From: Mesorhabditis belari
Lineage: Eukaryota; Nematoda; Chromadorea; Rhabditida; Rhabditidae
Length of the DNA: 64,000 nt
Reading direction: 5' to 3'
NCBI GenBank assembly: GCA_958450365.1
Contig: CAUEEP010000920.1
Span: forward strand, 831,501-895,500
Below, one piece after another: positions 10,201 through 20,124 of the stretch. The notes below the pieces were generated by a model, which did not search any database, was not told the DNA's origin, and saw only the letters and a program-made list of their open reading frames with translations. A program made the translations under genes and the position numbers. How positions within the stretch are numbered: position 1 is the stretch's first letter; every line of letters begins with the position of its first letter.

Positions 10201-13200
10201 TTCATTTTAGATTACAGGATCCGAGAATAAAAGTCTTACCAAACAGAGGCTTACAGGAATTAGTGTATTCTTTTTTTCAAAAGACTAGAGTACAGACTAC
10301 AGCAAAAATGCTGTTTGTTCTACTATTCTTTACATATAATTCCAAGATCCCAATCTTTTCAGCTTCCGAAAACTCGTCACCTATCAACGAAGCAATGGCT
10401 CTTATCAAATTGACTACAATCTTTTCAACTGTACTTATCCGGTAAAAACACCGACTTGTTCAGCAGCTGAATACTACAAGTGCAGTAAAGATGTAAGTGT
10501 TTCAAATTAAAAGAAAAAAAATTAAATTTTATTTGAATCGTTTAGACGAGCGATTATTTTTGTCATGACAATCAAGAGCATCGTTTGGATGAAGTGAGAA
10601 GCATGGAGAGTACACCGACCCCATCTGTGCTCACGAGTTATCCAAATTCACCGCTTCCCGTTGCGCATCTCAATGAGAATAAGGTATTTTTGGAATGGAT
10701 GACTTGAAATGGATTACTTAGGACCCGAAAACCAGGCCAGGTCAGTCCCAGGTCTTGGCTTCTGGCAGATAAAAGTTCTTCTTGTAGACCAGTACTACAG
10801 TTCCTAAACCCCCGCCTCAAAAAAGTGTCCTTGGAACAACCCTACATTGTACTGATAATGTTTTATATCTGAATAGCTTGAATTAGTGGCCATTTGGGTC
10901 TTAGCGGTCTTCCCGGCAGGCTTGACTCACTGCAGCCTTGGCCAAGGGGTAGAGGGTTCGTTTGAAGAGCGAGAGCTCGTAGGTTCGGCCCCACCTGGGG
11001 TTTTTTCTTCTTCTTTTTTTAAAGAAGTGCTGACTAGGGTTCTTTGTGCACAAACGCATTTCTTGTTATACTTTTATTCGTTTTAAATTTGAATAGCTTG
11101 AATAACAAATTGATTGAATAACAAATTGAATTAGGTAACGAACTAGGGTTAAACAATCTAAAAACCTAATTTACTTGTGGACATAGAACAATGAGATTAG
11201 AAAGGAATTAGAAAACTGAATAGAAAACTGAATAAGAAGCTGAATTAGGTAAATATCCAAATTTAAACAATCAAAAAGCTAATTTACTTGAGAAATTGTA
11301 AAAGAAACGCAAGAAGTTTTTAATAGTAAACATGACATCGACATTTATTAAAAGGATCAAAGAAACGAGAGACTTTTTGAAGAAATCCCTTCACTTTTAT
11401 GTGCTTTCTGTAACGAAAATTGAAAGTAATTTGAAAAGATTTTGAGTCGGGAAAAAATAGAAGATCTAATGAATAGAGAATCGACTTTTTCTGGCTGATT
11501 CTCTTTCGAAATGAGATAAATGAAATGACTTCATAAGTTGATTGATCGTTATTCCATTTCTTCATTTTCTTTTTCCAGAATTTCTTTTGTTGATGGCAAA
11601 TTTGAAAGCCTTGTTCTTTGAGAAAAGCTTTTCTTTTCTCGAATTCTTTTACTGGATCTCTGGCTGACCATGGGTAGATATGAGTGCAAATTGATCCAGA
11701 AAAGTTTGGATTTTTGCTCGGAAATCCTTTCTTTAAAAGTATTTCAATAGATTCTTTAAAAATCTCTTCTTTCTTACAGATTTTTCGAATCGATTTGAGA
11801 TTAAGATTTTCAAAATGTTCATAAAAGACCGCTAGGGGTAAATGAAAACTGAGATTTTTTCGTAACTTCATTTTTTTAATCATGCTTAGAAGAAATTGTA
11901 TATTGTAGTCTGCATTTGATAAAAAACGAAAATGAAAACTTTCAACAACTTTTGGACAATAAGAATCAATGATCGTTTCAAAAATGGAATAATCATTAAC
12001 AAATACAAGATATTCAGCTAAAGAAGAGAATTTTGGAAGGAAATCGAAAAGATTATAAGGAAAAGATGTTGAATTTGATGTTATAGATGGCGTCTTGATG
12101 AATAAATGGATTCGTCGACAAAAGCGCAAATTTTTAAAGAGAATTGTCATTAGGGGAATTGTATCAATCGGATTTTCAAGCAATTCACTGAATGTTTTCA
12201 AATGAATACGTTTTGTTTTTGATTTGAAATAGATTTCAAAGTCATTGCAAACGATTTGGCCATTAATTTCTTTAGCGCTTTTTGTTCTGAATGAGATTTG
12301 GTGAAGAGTTTTGGTGAATGGGCCACGCTTTAGGAAATAGTATCGAGATTGGTGATCGGTTTTTAGAAAATTTGGAAAATCAGTGAGATCTATGTGTTCA
12401 AGGCAAGCTTCTCGTAGGAGATAGGGTAATTTTGGGATGGGGAACATTTGAGGGAAATCGATTGGATAAATAGATGTGGAGTTGTGGGAAATAGATGAAT
12501 AGATGTTGAAAAGTTGCTAAAGTTGGGCCAATTATTGGTTCAGGTCAAAGAAACACCCCGGGCATTTGTGCCTCGATGAGTCGTAAAATTATCGTAGTTA
12601 TTCTAGTAGTAGTTTAGAAGTCATTAACCCATTTAAACTCATCAAAAGCTCATTAAAATCTATTACTATTACTCTATTACTACCGTATTCTCTCTAATAG
12701 TAGTGCACCCTGAGCGTAGCCTAAATTGCTCGAAATCTCGAAAACCGCTTATCAGAACCTATCGATGTGGGGTCGGAAAATGTAGCTGACGATGAGATCT
12801 AGTGGGGGATTTGAGTGTTGAGCTTCTGGGAAAACTTTGGAAGCCGTAAATAGTCATCAACTCGGCTCGTCGGGGTGCACTACTATTAGAGAAAATACGG
12901 TATGCATATCAATCATTATTCAACATTCTAAGAGTTCTTCTAAATCTCTCTAAAAATAGAGCAGCAAGTACAGAAGTATATAGTTATACCACCGTACTCT
13001 TGTAGCCTAAACTTTAGCAGGGTTAGTATAAATGTACTGGATACTACTGGATACTAAGACGACATACTGTAGACTCAATCAAAGTTATAGTACTCGTTAT
13101 ATCCGGATTGGATCCCGTCTATCATCCTCTTCTTACTTCAAGACACTGCAGATTGGTGTTAACGATTTGTGGTTGTTCCACCCTAAAGCTGACTCTAATT

Positions 13201-15271
13201 TCGTTGAGCCATTTATGCAAACCTCGTAAAATTCTTTGTTCTTTGGATCACTGGTAATTCAGTATTCAGTTTATCAATTATCTACACAAAGAGATCTTAT
13301 AGAGAAAGTGAAAGAGATTTAAAGACATAAAGCTAGCGAGCTAGAGTACAATATAAGCTAAAGATTATGAATCTAAAGAAATATCAGAAACCCACTCTAG
13401 AAGCCCACATTTTCCACATAGAAACCTACAAGAATGACTCAATTTCAGCCACCAATAAACGTCTCGGAGAATTCACTTCTTTCTTCAATTCCTCCTCCAT
13501 CAATCGTCGTGCAATGTCCCTCAAATTGCACATCACCCAATCATGCTGATCAGAAGAAGAAATTCGCAAACAATCGACCGAATAATATTTTCAACTTTTA
13601 CACAAGAGACACCTCATGGTAATCTTTAGCTCAAAAAAGTCTTTTCGCTCCTTTTCGTTCCGTTTAAGCCAACAAAACCAATTAAACATTTTCGTTCTTT
13701 TTCCTTTTTCAGAAATCCATGGTTGCTCTTCGCTTAATAGCGCGCCCCAGCTACCGTACCCTCGCCGCAAGCAATGCGCGTATATAAGGTCATTCCGCCC
13801 ATTTTTCATTTTTCGAGTGGGATTGTTTTATTTTTTAAGTTTATTTTTTACTTTTCTAATTCTGAGATTCTTTACTTCTTATTTAGTGGATTGATATTCG
13901 GTTGTAAGTTTGTTGGAACTTATAAAGAAAAGCAATGACCTAACTTCGTGCAATTAAAATGAAAAAAATGGGCGAAATGGTCTTATATACGCATTGCTTG
14001 ACGACGGTGAGGGTGCAGTAGCTGGGGCGCGCTATTAAGCGAAGAGCAGCCACGGATTTCTGAAAGAACGGAAGTCAATTGAACTACGGTTTGTTTCATT
14101 AGAAAAGCCAATTATTTTTCTGCAAAATAACGTTAAAATGGGTTTTAAATGTCTTGATTTTTTTGAAGCGTGAAGTCGGGTAGTCAAAAACGGCTTACGG
14201 CTTACGGTTTAGGCACTTTAGCTAAGGAAACCTATCTTTGTGTCAATAGATAAAAGATAGAGCACAAAAAGTTAAGTATATAGCCAAATTTTCAGAGAAA
14301 TTGATTCAGCCAATTTCTTCGTAGAGGTTTTTATAGATTTTTATGAAAAAGGCAAAGAACACTCTCGAATTTGCTTGAAAGTGAACCCAAATTCACTTCA
14401 AAAGATGGGAAATTGAAGAAGAAATACTTTTTATTTAGATCAAACCATAGGTTAATTGGTGAATTTGTTATTTTTCAACGGAAGTATGAGAAGGAACAAA
14501 AAGATTTTCTAGATTTTCTTTTTAGCCTAATAATTTGATTTTGATTAATTAATATGGGTTAACAATGTTCTGATTTTCTGGACAGGATCATTGTTTATTC
14601 AATTCAATATTTTCAGTGCTGTGAGTATTGGTGAACTTTCTGGTTCAACTCGTCCTTCAACAGCTTTGTCGGATCTTGAAGAGGAAAGGGATCCTGTATC
14701 TCCACCGCCGGGTAAGAAGAATAAGAACAAGATTTAGAAACAAAAAGATTTAGAAAGTTTTGGTTCTGAGATTTAGAAAGTTCAAAAGTTTAATTGAAGG
14801 TAACTTACGAGTACGGTATAGTTATGGTAGTATTCGAAAGTTGACAAAGGTCCAATGGCCAAAGCCCAGGTTTCGAATAAAGTTCCAAAGACCAATGGTT
14901 CCATTATGATTCCAATATGTATCCAATATGGTTCCATTATGGTTCCAATATTGTTCCAATATTGTTCCAATATGGTTCCAATATGGTTCCCATGTGTTTC
15001 GAATAAAGTTCCAATATGGTTCCAATATGGTTCCACCATCACCAACCAAAAGAATAATACAAAAATGGCATGAATTATCACAAATTGACAAGAACAAGAT
15101 ACGAAATTACGGTAGTATTTGAAAATTGAGATGTTTTAGAATTAAAACCCATCATAGAAACCCATTACTCATCATGGAAACTGACAAATCACTTCAGGCA
15201 AGACTCTCCTAAACAAGACGGGCTACCAAGAAGAAATCCAATGTATCGATGACGAGGATGCCGTGATATGA
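7246..15271 (+). CDS. irk: Inward-rectifier potassium channel (Kir/irk family)
   Basis: Thirteen exons join in phase to about 496 residues: 7246-7331, 8002-8076, 8106-8294, 8559-8702, 8749-8884, 8927-8995, 9369-9476, 9520-9596, 10363-10492, 10546-10683, 13449-13618, 14617-14711, 15198-15271. Exon 1 gives the Kir cytoplasmic N-terminus (KNGVCNVYN), exons 2-3 the first membrane helix starting [15 protein letters not shown], and exon 3 ends in the selectivity filter TIGYGHR. Exon 4 gives the second helix; exons 5-10 the cytoplasmic domain ([31 protein letters not shown]). The last three exons are a low-complexity tail. The channel should pass K+ inward at the plasma membrane as a tetramer. The start is the ATG right behind a TTTTAG acceptor; an upstream exon cannot be excluded. 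A copy of the last exon lies at 28163. Confidence 0.88.
7350..7445. repeat. Dispersed repeat, copy 2
   Basis: Second copy of the repeat at 6838-6950. It lies just after the first coding exon of irk, so it is intronic. Confidence 0.7.
7561..7582 (-). other. Spliced leader SL1-like 22-mer
   Basis: The minus strand reads GGTTTAATTACCCAAGTTTG followed by CG. The nematode SL1 leader is the same 20 bases followed by AG, so 21 of 22 match. A GT follows (GTACCC), but I see no Sm-binding AATTTTGG-type site nor the rest of an SL RNA. It is therefore an SL1-derived fragment or pseudogene rather than a proven SL RNA gene. Confidence 0.6.
7777..7798 (+). other. Second SL1-like sequence, degraded
   Basis: The plus strand reads GGTTTAATTACCCAAG and then GTTGCC, matching SL1 at 19 of 22 positions. 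It is inverted relative to the copy at 7561-7582. No GT splice donor follows directly. Confidence 0.5.
9012..9365. repeat. (ATCA/AATCAATCAA)n simple repeat in irk intron 6
   Basis: About 350 bases of CAATCAAAT-type units fill nearly the whole intron between the exons ending at 8995 and starting at 9369. The long open frames here are artefacts of the repeat. Confidence 0.9.
9976..10054 (-). repeat. tRNA-derived SINE head, minus strand
   Basis: On the minus strand an A-box-like CAGTCTAGTGG (complement of 10037-10047) precedes a B box GGGTTCAATTCC (complement region 9983-9995). It lies in irk intron 8. The acceptor ends do not pair convincingly. Confidence 0.6.
10890..11075 (+). repeat. SINE with tRNA head and shared tail
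   Basis: A box TGGCCAAGGGG (10939-10949) and B box GGTTCGGCCCC (10982-10992) are followed by a T-rich run and an AAGAAGTGC...GTTCTTTG tail. The leader CATTTGGGTCTTAGCGG and this tail are both shared with the element at 61838-62000, so the two form a real SINE family. Confidence 0.7.
11320..12447 (-). CDS. Intronless F-box-like protein, nested in an irk intron
   Basis: One uninterrupted 375-residue frame lies on the strand opposite irk, wholly inside its intron 10. The N-terminus ([12 protein letters not shown], then about 25 residues with an [11 protein letters not shown] core) resembles the short F-box of nematode F-box families, which recruits SKP1 in SCF ubiquitin ligases. The rest, rich in aromatic and charged residues, would match the substrate-binding part typical of those families. 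The match is by eye and weak. The lack of introns among intron-rich neighbours fits a retrocopy or a fast-evolving lineage gene. The protein ends in a Cys/His/Tyr-rich tail. Confidence 0.55.
   Translation of the reverse strand: MFPIPKLPYLLREACLEHIDLTDFPNFLKTDHQSRYYFLKRGPFTKTLHQISFRTKSAKEINGQIVCNDFEIYFKSKTKRIHLKTFSELLENPIDTIPLMTILFKNLRFCRRIHLFIKTPSITSNSTSFPYNLFDFLPKFSSLAEYLVFVNDYSIFETIIDSYCPKVVESFHFRFLSNADYNIQFLLSMIKKMKLRKNLSFHLPLAVFYEHFENLNLKSIRKICKKEEIFKESIEILLKKGFPSKNPNFSGSICTHIYPWSARDPVKEFEKRKAFLKEQGFQICHQQKKFWKKKMKKWNNDQSTYEVISFISFRKRISQKKSILYSLDLLFFPDSKSFQITFNFRYRKHIKVKGFLQKVSRFFDPFNKCRCHVYY
12683..12900. mobile_element. Short MITE, about 218 bp, TA flanks
   Basis: The left end CCGTATTCTCTCTAATAGTA and about ten more bases are mirrored at 12873-12900 ending TACGG. 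TA lies at both outer borders. It sits in irk intron 10. Confidence 0.7.
13619..14540. mobile_element. Nested MITEs in irk intron 11
   Basis: Outer parts (13633-13700 and 14075-14530) match the mariner-type MITE at 63203-63745, including GCAAAATAAC and GTGAAGTCGGGTAGTCAAAA-like stretches. The middle is a second element: 13701-13826 is repeated inverted at 13958-14072 (GGGGCGCGCTATTAAGCG in both). One element thus appears to have inserted into the other. Confidence 0.7.
14893..15034. repeat. Minisatellite of GGTTCCAATAT type
   Basis: About a dozen variant units of GGTTCCAATATG and TTCCATTATGG repeat in irk intron 12. Open frames on both strands here follow from the repeat. Confidence 0.85.
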
Positions 15272-15714
15272 AAAAAATCTTATAGTTTTTGATCTCTAAT
15301 TTAAACCTCTACCTATTTGTTAATCTCTAAGCCTCGATCTCATTACCGTGTTCCCTCCACTTTAGAAAATATGGGTCACTTTTGTCAATGTGCTGATCTC
15401 ACTCGTTATTTTTGGATCTTTTGAAAGTTTTTACCGGTATTTTCACAATAAGCTTTCTTATTTTGTGTGCATAAATTTAACACTGAAATAAAAATTTATT
15501 GAATCTAAAAACATTTGAATATAAAAATTTGCATTTAACAAATAAACCCAAAAAAGCATCAATTTTTCCTTCATACACAAAAATCAGACTACGAAAGATG
15601 CTCGGGCTTCGCTTGCCTGGTAAATTTTTATTATTTTAACTTGCTACTTGACATTTTATGCTTGCAAAAGGTTTAAAAAGTAGAGAAAATCAGAAGTTAT
15701 TTGTTTGTTTTTAG

Positions 15715-15900
15715 ACATTCCTAGTGCCCCCCCCCCCTGTGTCCCCCTAAAAGTTATCATTTTATTTCTTACATTAAAACAAATCTAATGATCTAATGAA
15801 TCTGATAATCTAATAAGTTTGAAGAAAGTTATGGGCAAAAAACGTTTAGAGAAACATAGGGCCCCCCGGCCCTATGTCCCTCTAAACTCGGAATGTATCA
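15715..15900. mobile_element. Inverted-repeat MITE in block A
   Basis: The C-rich start and the AAGAAAGTTATGGGCAAAAA end match a fuller copy at 38870-39105. In that copy the arms (AACTTTCTTC region and its complement) face each other. Blocks B and D lack it at the same place, so it marks a relation between A and C. Confidence 0.6.
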
Positions 15901-16093
15901 CTGTTTTCACATATTCAGCCAAATTGGTTTTCTAAAACGCACTTGTTTTAAAAGCAAAAAAGGAAACGAAGTATTGCCTGTTTTTATACATTTCGGGTGC
16001 CCGCCCCCTCATGTTTTATAGCTTGTTGTTAAAAATTGTTGAAATTGTTAAAAGTTCATCGTTGCGCAACTGAATATCCGCTACAGTTTTGGG

Positions 16094-16100
16094 TATATAA
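16094..16100 (+). promoter_or_regulatory. TATA-like box upstream of MO25 copy A
   Basis: TATATAA lies 124-130 bases before the ATG. The same motif is present at 28789 and 39309 in the other copies, while block D has TATAAA at 52241. Confidence 0.35.
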
Positions 16101-16483
16101 CCCTTTCCAGAGAAAAACTTTTCATTTCGCTTTGATGCACTCGTGCAGATTACGCTTTTTTAGACTTGTTTTTGAATTTTTAAAACTTTACCACTGTTTA
16201 TAATGTTTTTACTTTCAGCTACGATGAAATTGTTTGGTCGCTCGACGAAGACGCCACCTGAGATGGCGAAAGGACTCAAAGATGCTCTTCTTTTGATTGA
16301 AGTCGACAAAGAGAAGGATCGACGACGGAGAATTGAAGATGCCGGGAAACACCTGATGGCAATCAAAATGATGATTCAAAGCAATGAAGGACAGGAATCT
16401 GCAATTGAAATGGTAAGGGTTTTGGTGCTTCATGAGGCTGTGGTGGAATCGCCTATTCTAGTGTGGCTGCGTTATCCAATCTA

Positions 16484-17779
16484 TTAGGTTGTTCGGATAT
16501 AAACGAGCGTTTTAGTAGTCGACAAAGTTTACCTTAAAAACAGAAACAACACAGTTTAATCCAAAGTATATTCACCATTATGATTGATTGCTTCTTGCCA
16601 TCTTTTGCGCAAAGGATTGATGCCGCTCTTGAAAAACTCAGCCGGCTGTGACTCGAAAAACTTGGCGACCCAATTTTGGACATCTTCACGGTTTTTGAAT
16701 TTCTCATTGGCCAAAAAGTTTTGAATCGACCGGAATCAATGGTAATCGGAGGGAGCCAAATCGGGAGCATACGGCGGATGTGGTAAAACCTCCCATCCTA
16801 GATTCTCCAGTTTTTGCTGAGTCATCTTTGCAACGTGAGGTCTAGCGTTGTCATGGATGAACTTTATCTTTGATGTGTCTACTCCGTGACGAATGAGAAC
16901 TTCATTGACCCGATCAAGTTGCTGTTTGTAGAGGTCGGATGTGACTGTTTGGCCGGTTTGTAGAAGCTCGAAATACACGAGGAGCTTGTTATTCCACCAT
17001 ACTGAGAGCATGATCTTTTTCCCATGAATGTCCGGTTTCACGGTCGGATATGGCCGTTCTCCTGGTCCTAGTCATTTCCGTTTTCGAATAGTATTATCGA
17101 AATGGATCCACTTCTCATCTCCAGTAACGAGAGAATCAAAAAAAGCCATGATATTTAGCGTGGCGGATGAGGATTTCGACAATAGCGACCCGTGAAGCCT
17201 TGTTTGCACTGCTTAACTCGTGAGGAAGCCATTTCCTGCATCTGATCGTCTTTCCAATGGCGTGGTGATGTTCATCAATAGTAGAATTTGAACATAGAAA
17301 CTGTTTAGCAAGTTCACGCGTCGTTTGACATGGATCCGATTCGATTGCAGCCCTCAAAAGATCGCTGTCTACCGCTTGAGGTCGACGAAAGTGTTCATCA
17401 TCCTCGAGACTTTCATCACCATTCCGAAAGCGTTGGAATCAGGCTCGGCATCGGCTTTCGGACAATACATTATTCCCAAAGGCTTTGACCAAATCTCGAT
17501 GGGATTCTGTTTTGCCCAGTTTGTAATCGTAAAGTAGGCTTATTGATAAGTAAAGTAGACGCGAACTTGATGTATTTGAAGTCGATCATCTAAAGAAAAA
17601 AGAAAAGCAAGAAAAAAGATCTTAAAAATAAGAAATTATCTGTTTAAACAGTTTCCAAATATGCGCAAGATTAGTACTTTTAAATACAGAAAGATATGTT
17701 TTAAAAGCTTCTCTCACAACAAAAAGTTTATCTCACAACAAAAAGTTTAGCAACGCTTGTTTATATCCGAACAACCTAA
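16484..17779 (-). mobile_element. mariner transposon, 1296 bp, in block A
   Basis: The ends TTAGGTTGTTCGGATATAAA and its complement form the inverted repeats; TA flanks lie at 16482-16483 and 17780-17781. The empty site is visible in blocks B2, C and D as one TA in ATCTAGTAATC. The length is that of a full mariner. The transposase on the minus strand is broken. Confidence 0.92.
16556..17560 (-). pseudogene. Broken mariner transposase (copy A)
   Basis: Pieces show a helix-turn-helix N-terminus (DPCQTTRELAKQF), the VTGDEKW region, HDNARPH and YAPDLAPSDYH, the usual carriers of the mariner D,D,34D triad. A TGA stop follows SDYH, at the position where family members have a Leu codon. Further stops lie near 17070-17075 and 17440, plus frame changes. 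It cannot give a full enzyme. Confidence 0.9.
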
Positions 17780-18837
17780 TAGTAATCAACAAATTGGGCA
17801 AGAATGCCTCTGAAGGTGGTTGTTAGATTTCGAATTAGACGCCATTCTTTGTTGAGCAGAATTTGGGTGCAAATGTTTAAATAGGGATTGCTCAAACTTT
17901 ACTTACATCTTACATATGACTTTGTGTTGCAAAGTGCCATCTCCAAACCATCCGCAGCACTTTAGTAATATAGCTTTGCATGCACCTATGTTGAGTTAGC
18001 ATAGAGATGAGAAAAATGTAACTGCAATCAATGCTACACATCAATTAATGTTCAAACTTGTGCAAGACGAACGTTTCGACATTGCCGGGGATTCGTTTTT
18101 GACGCTCAAAGAATTGCTCACTCGACACAAAGCTCTCGTCTCCCACTTCATCAACCAGAACTACGTGTGTTTCTTTGAGCATCTCAATGGGCTCCTCGCT
18201 TCGGACAATTATGTGGCGAAGCGTCAATCCATCAGAGTATGTTTTACCTTATTATGCGTGTCGATTAAATCAAGAGTTCTTTGTCGTTCAAAGCCAATTA
18301 AATCATTCAGATATTTCTGTTTTAGTTACTCGGCGAGCTGCTTATCAATCGTCTCAATTTCTCGGCGATGATCCGTTATACGTCAAACAGTGAGAATTTG
18401 AAGTTGGTGATGAATCTCCTTTCTGAGCAATCACGAGCTATTCAATTTGAGGCCTTTCACGTGTTCAAAGTTTGTACATTTTCATTTATTTTTAATTGGG
18501 TTTTAGGTGTTCATCGCTAATCCTGAAAAGAATCAAGCCATTCTGGCAATCTTAACTCGCAATCGGTAGGTTATTTCCTTGACTTTTTCACGAATATGTT
18601 AATTTTAGAGTCAAGCTGCTTGGATTCCTACAGAATTTCTGCAATGAAAGGGACAAAGATGATCAATTCAACGATGAGAAGGACTACGTGATGCGGCAAA
18701 TCAATACACTCCCATCGCACGACCAAACTCGATCAATGTCGCCAGGCCGTTTGATGCAGGGCGGCGAAGAGCTGCCCATTTCGCCTCTACGAAATTCTCC
18801 TCAACTTTTGGAGCAACCTCGCGCATTTGCCAAGATC

Positions 18838-19440
18838 AAGTCAGTGAAGGCGATCTCGCTGCTGATGTCACGCAAAGGCGTTATGGAAGAGCACGAGTCG
18901 TTGAGGTGGATGGACTTTGAATTGTTTATATATAAAATTATTTAGGCTGTTTCAAACGAGCTTGTGCGGGTAATCTTTATAGATGAGGGACGACTGCAAT
19001 GGGTCAATCCAATCTGTTTGGCCGTGATGCCAGTGAGCTGTGCTTCCAATTCACGTAAAATGTATTCTAGGACAATTTCTACTATCATCCTTGGCAAGCA
19101 ATGTACATGTGTCTGGGTGGAGTTTCGCCAATTGATTCGTGCATGGTAAAGTTAATGCTTGTTCTCGTGATTATTTTTGATTTTAGACTGAACCAAGACC
19201 TCGTTGGACTGAAAAACATGATGCGGCTTTTCGTGAAATCATTCGAGAGTTTGAACTGTTTAAGGTAAAAGCTTGGCTACAATATTATCAATTTAAAGCG
19301 TTCTATACATTATGTTGCGGTAAAATAGTCTTTGTTGTTTGAAAAGGTACAAGCTGAGTTTTAGGTTGTGGTCATCAAAAGCACAAAGGAAAGATTATTC
19401 GCAGATGTAAAAGAGAAATGACTGAAAATCGAATAAAAGT
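18838..19440 (+). pseudogene. Tudor gene fragment, block A
   Basis: It matches the Tudor gene from the middle of its exon 3 (55390) to the start of exon 7, including the FIDEGRLQWVNP and YYHPWQAMYMCLGG coding stretches with introns kept. It then switches after AAAAGCACA to unrelated sequence ending in a stop and an AATAAA signal near 19431. The frame entering from MO25 is not the Tudor frame. Confidence 0.85.
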
Positions 19441-19508
19441 TTCTTTTTTTTGGTTCCTGATGAAATGATGTTTGTTACGTCGATTGTACCTTATTATATC
19501 AAGATTTT

Positions 19509-19733
19509 TGATAGCTGACCCCAAAAATTTTTCTAAAGTCAATCTTTCTCGGATCTGTTTCTAGATTCGAGTCCGAAATGAATTGCTGACATTATAGCTT
19601 TTTAACATAATCTACATTTCGTCCCAAACGCACCTAACTAGTCGAGAATTTTATGCTGGACTCAAATCTGAAAACAGATCAGAGAAATATTGACCCTAGA
19701 AAAAGTTATGGGGTTAACGATCAAATTTTTGGG
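19509..19733. mobile_element. Inverted-repeat element upstream of operon A
   Basis: The TAGCTGACCCCAAAAATTTT region near 19512 faces its complement near 19700-19728. Copies lie in blocks B (31877-32125) and C (42788-43080). A half copy sits in intron 2 of gene 1 (about 21190-21310, also in B and C). Confidence 0.7.
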
Positions 19734-19977
19734 ATTTTGACTGTCTTCTGCAGAAAAGATGCACTATATAGTGCAGGAAAAACAATGCTAACTTTAAAAA
19801 CTGACTAGTCACTATGAACGATGACTGGTTTTTCCAAAAACACCTACATGTTGGGTAGATGCAGTTGCCCCTACCTGCATTTAATGTTGTAATTGAATAG
19901 TGTCAAGGTTTATTCCTTGGTCGTACGACTAGATGTTACATGAGTCCGGACTGAGGATCAGAGTCGTTTCCAGCGCC

Positions 19978-20006
19978 CTTTGTCTGGGCGTAACCCAGAC
20001 CAAAGA
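19978..20006 (+). other. Perfect hairpin 120 bases upstream of gene 1
   Basis: CTTTGTCTGGG and CCCAGACCAAAG pair around a 5-base loop. Block C keeps the stem with minor changes at 43319-43347; block B lost this region. It could be a control element or chance. Confidence 0.4.
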
Positions 20007-20124
20007 GCCGCTGACCTCAACCCCAGTGTCTCAAAGAATAAATGCGAAACAGACGTGCATCCAATCTTGCTTTCAAGTTTTGGTTCAGATTTTCCGTATT
20101 CGTTTAATAAGGATCTTAAGGAAG

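Larger units (their letters stand above)
16224..18945 (+). pseudogene. MO25 copy A: internal deletion, mariner insertion, fused 3' end
   Basis: Exon 1 (16224-16412) is intact. Compared with block D, exons 2-4 and the start of exon 5 are missing; the junction near 18037-18055 joins TTAATGTT to TTCAAACTTG. Partial exon 5 (to 18236), exon 6 (18326-18469), exon 7 (18507-18565) and exon 8 (from 18609) are present and clean. The end of exon 8 runs at about 18832 into Tudor gene DNA in the wrong frame and stops at 18945. A mariner lies in the intron after exon 1. A shortened product starting at 18048 remains possible. Confidence 0.8.

Noticed and set aside
14782..15122. Overlapping frames on both strands rich in Trp, Gly and Ile
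   Set aside because: They come from the GGTTCCAATAT minisatellite and have no exon support.
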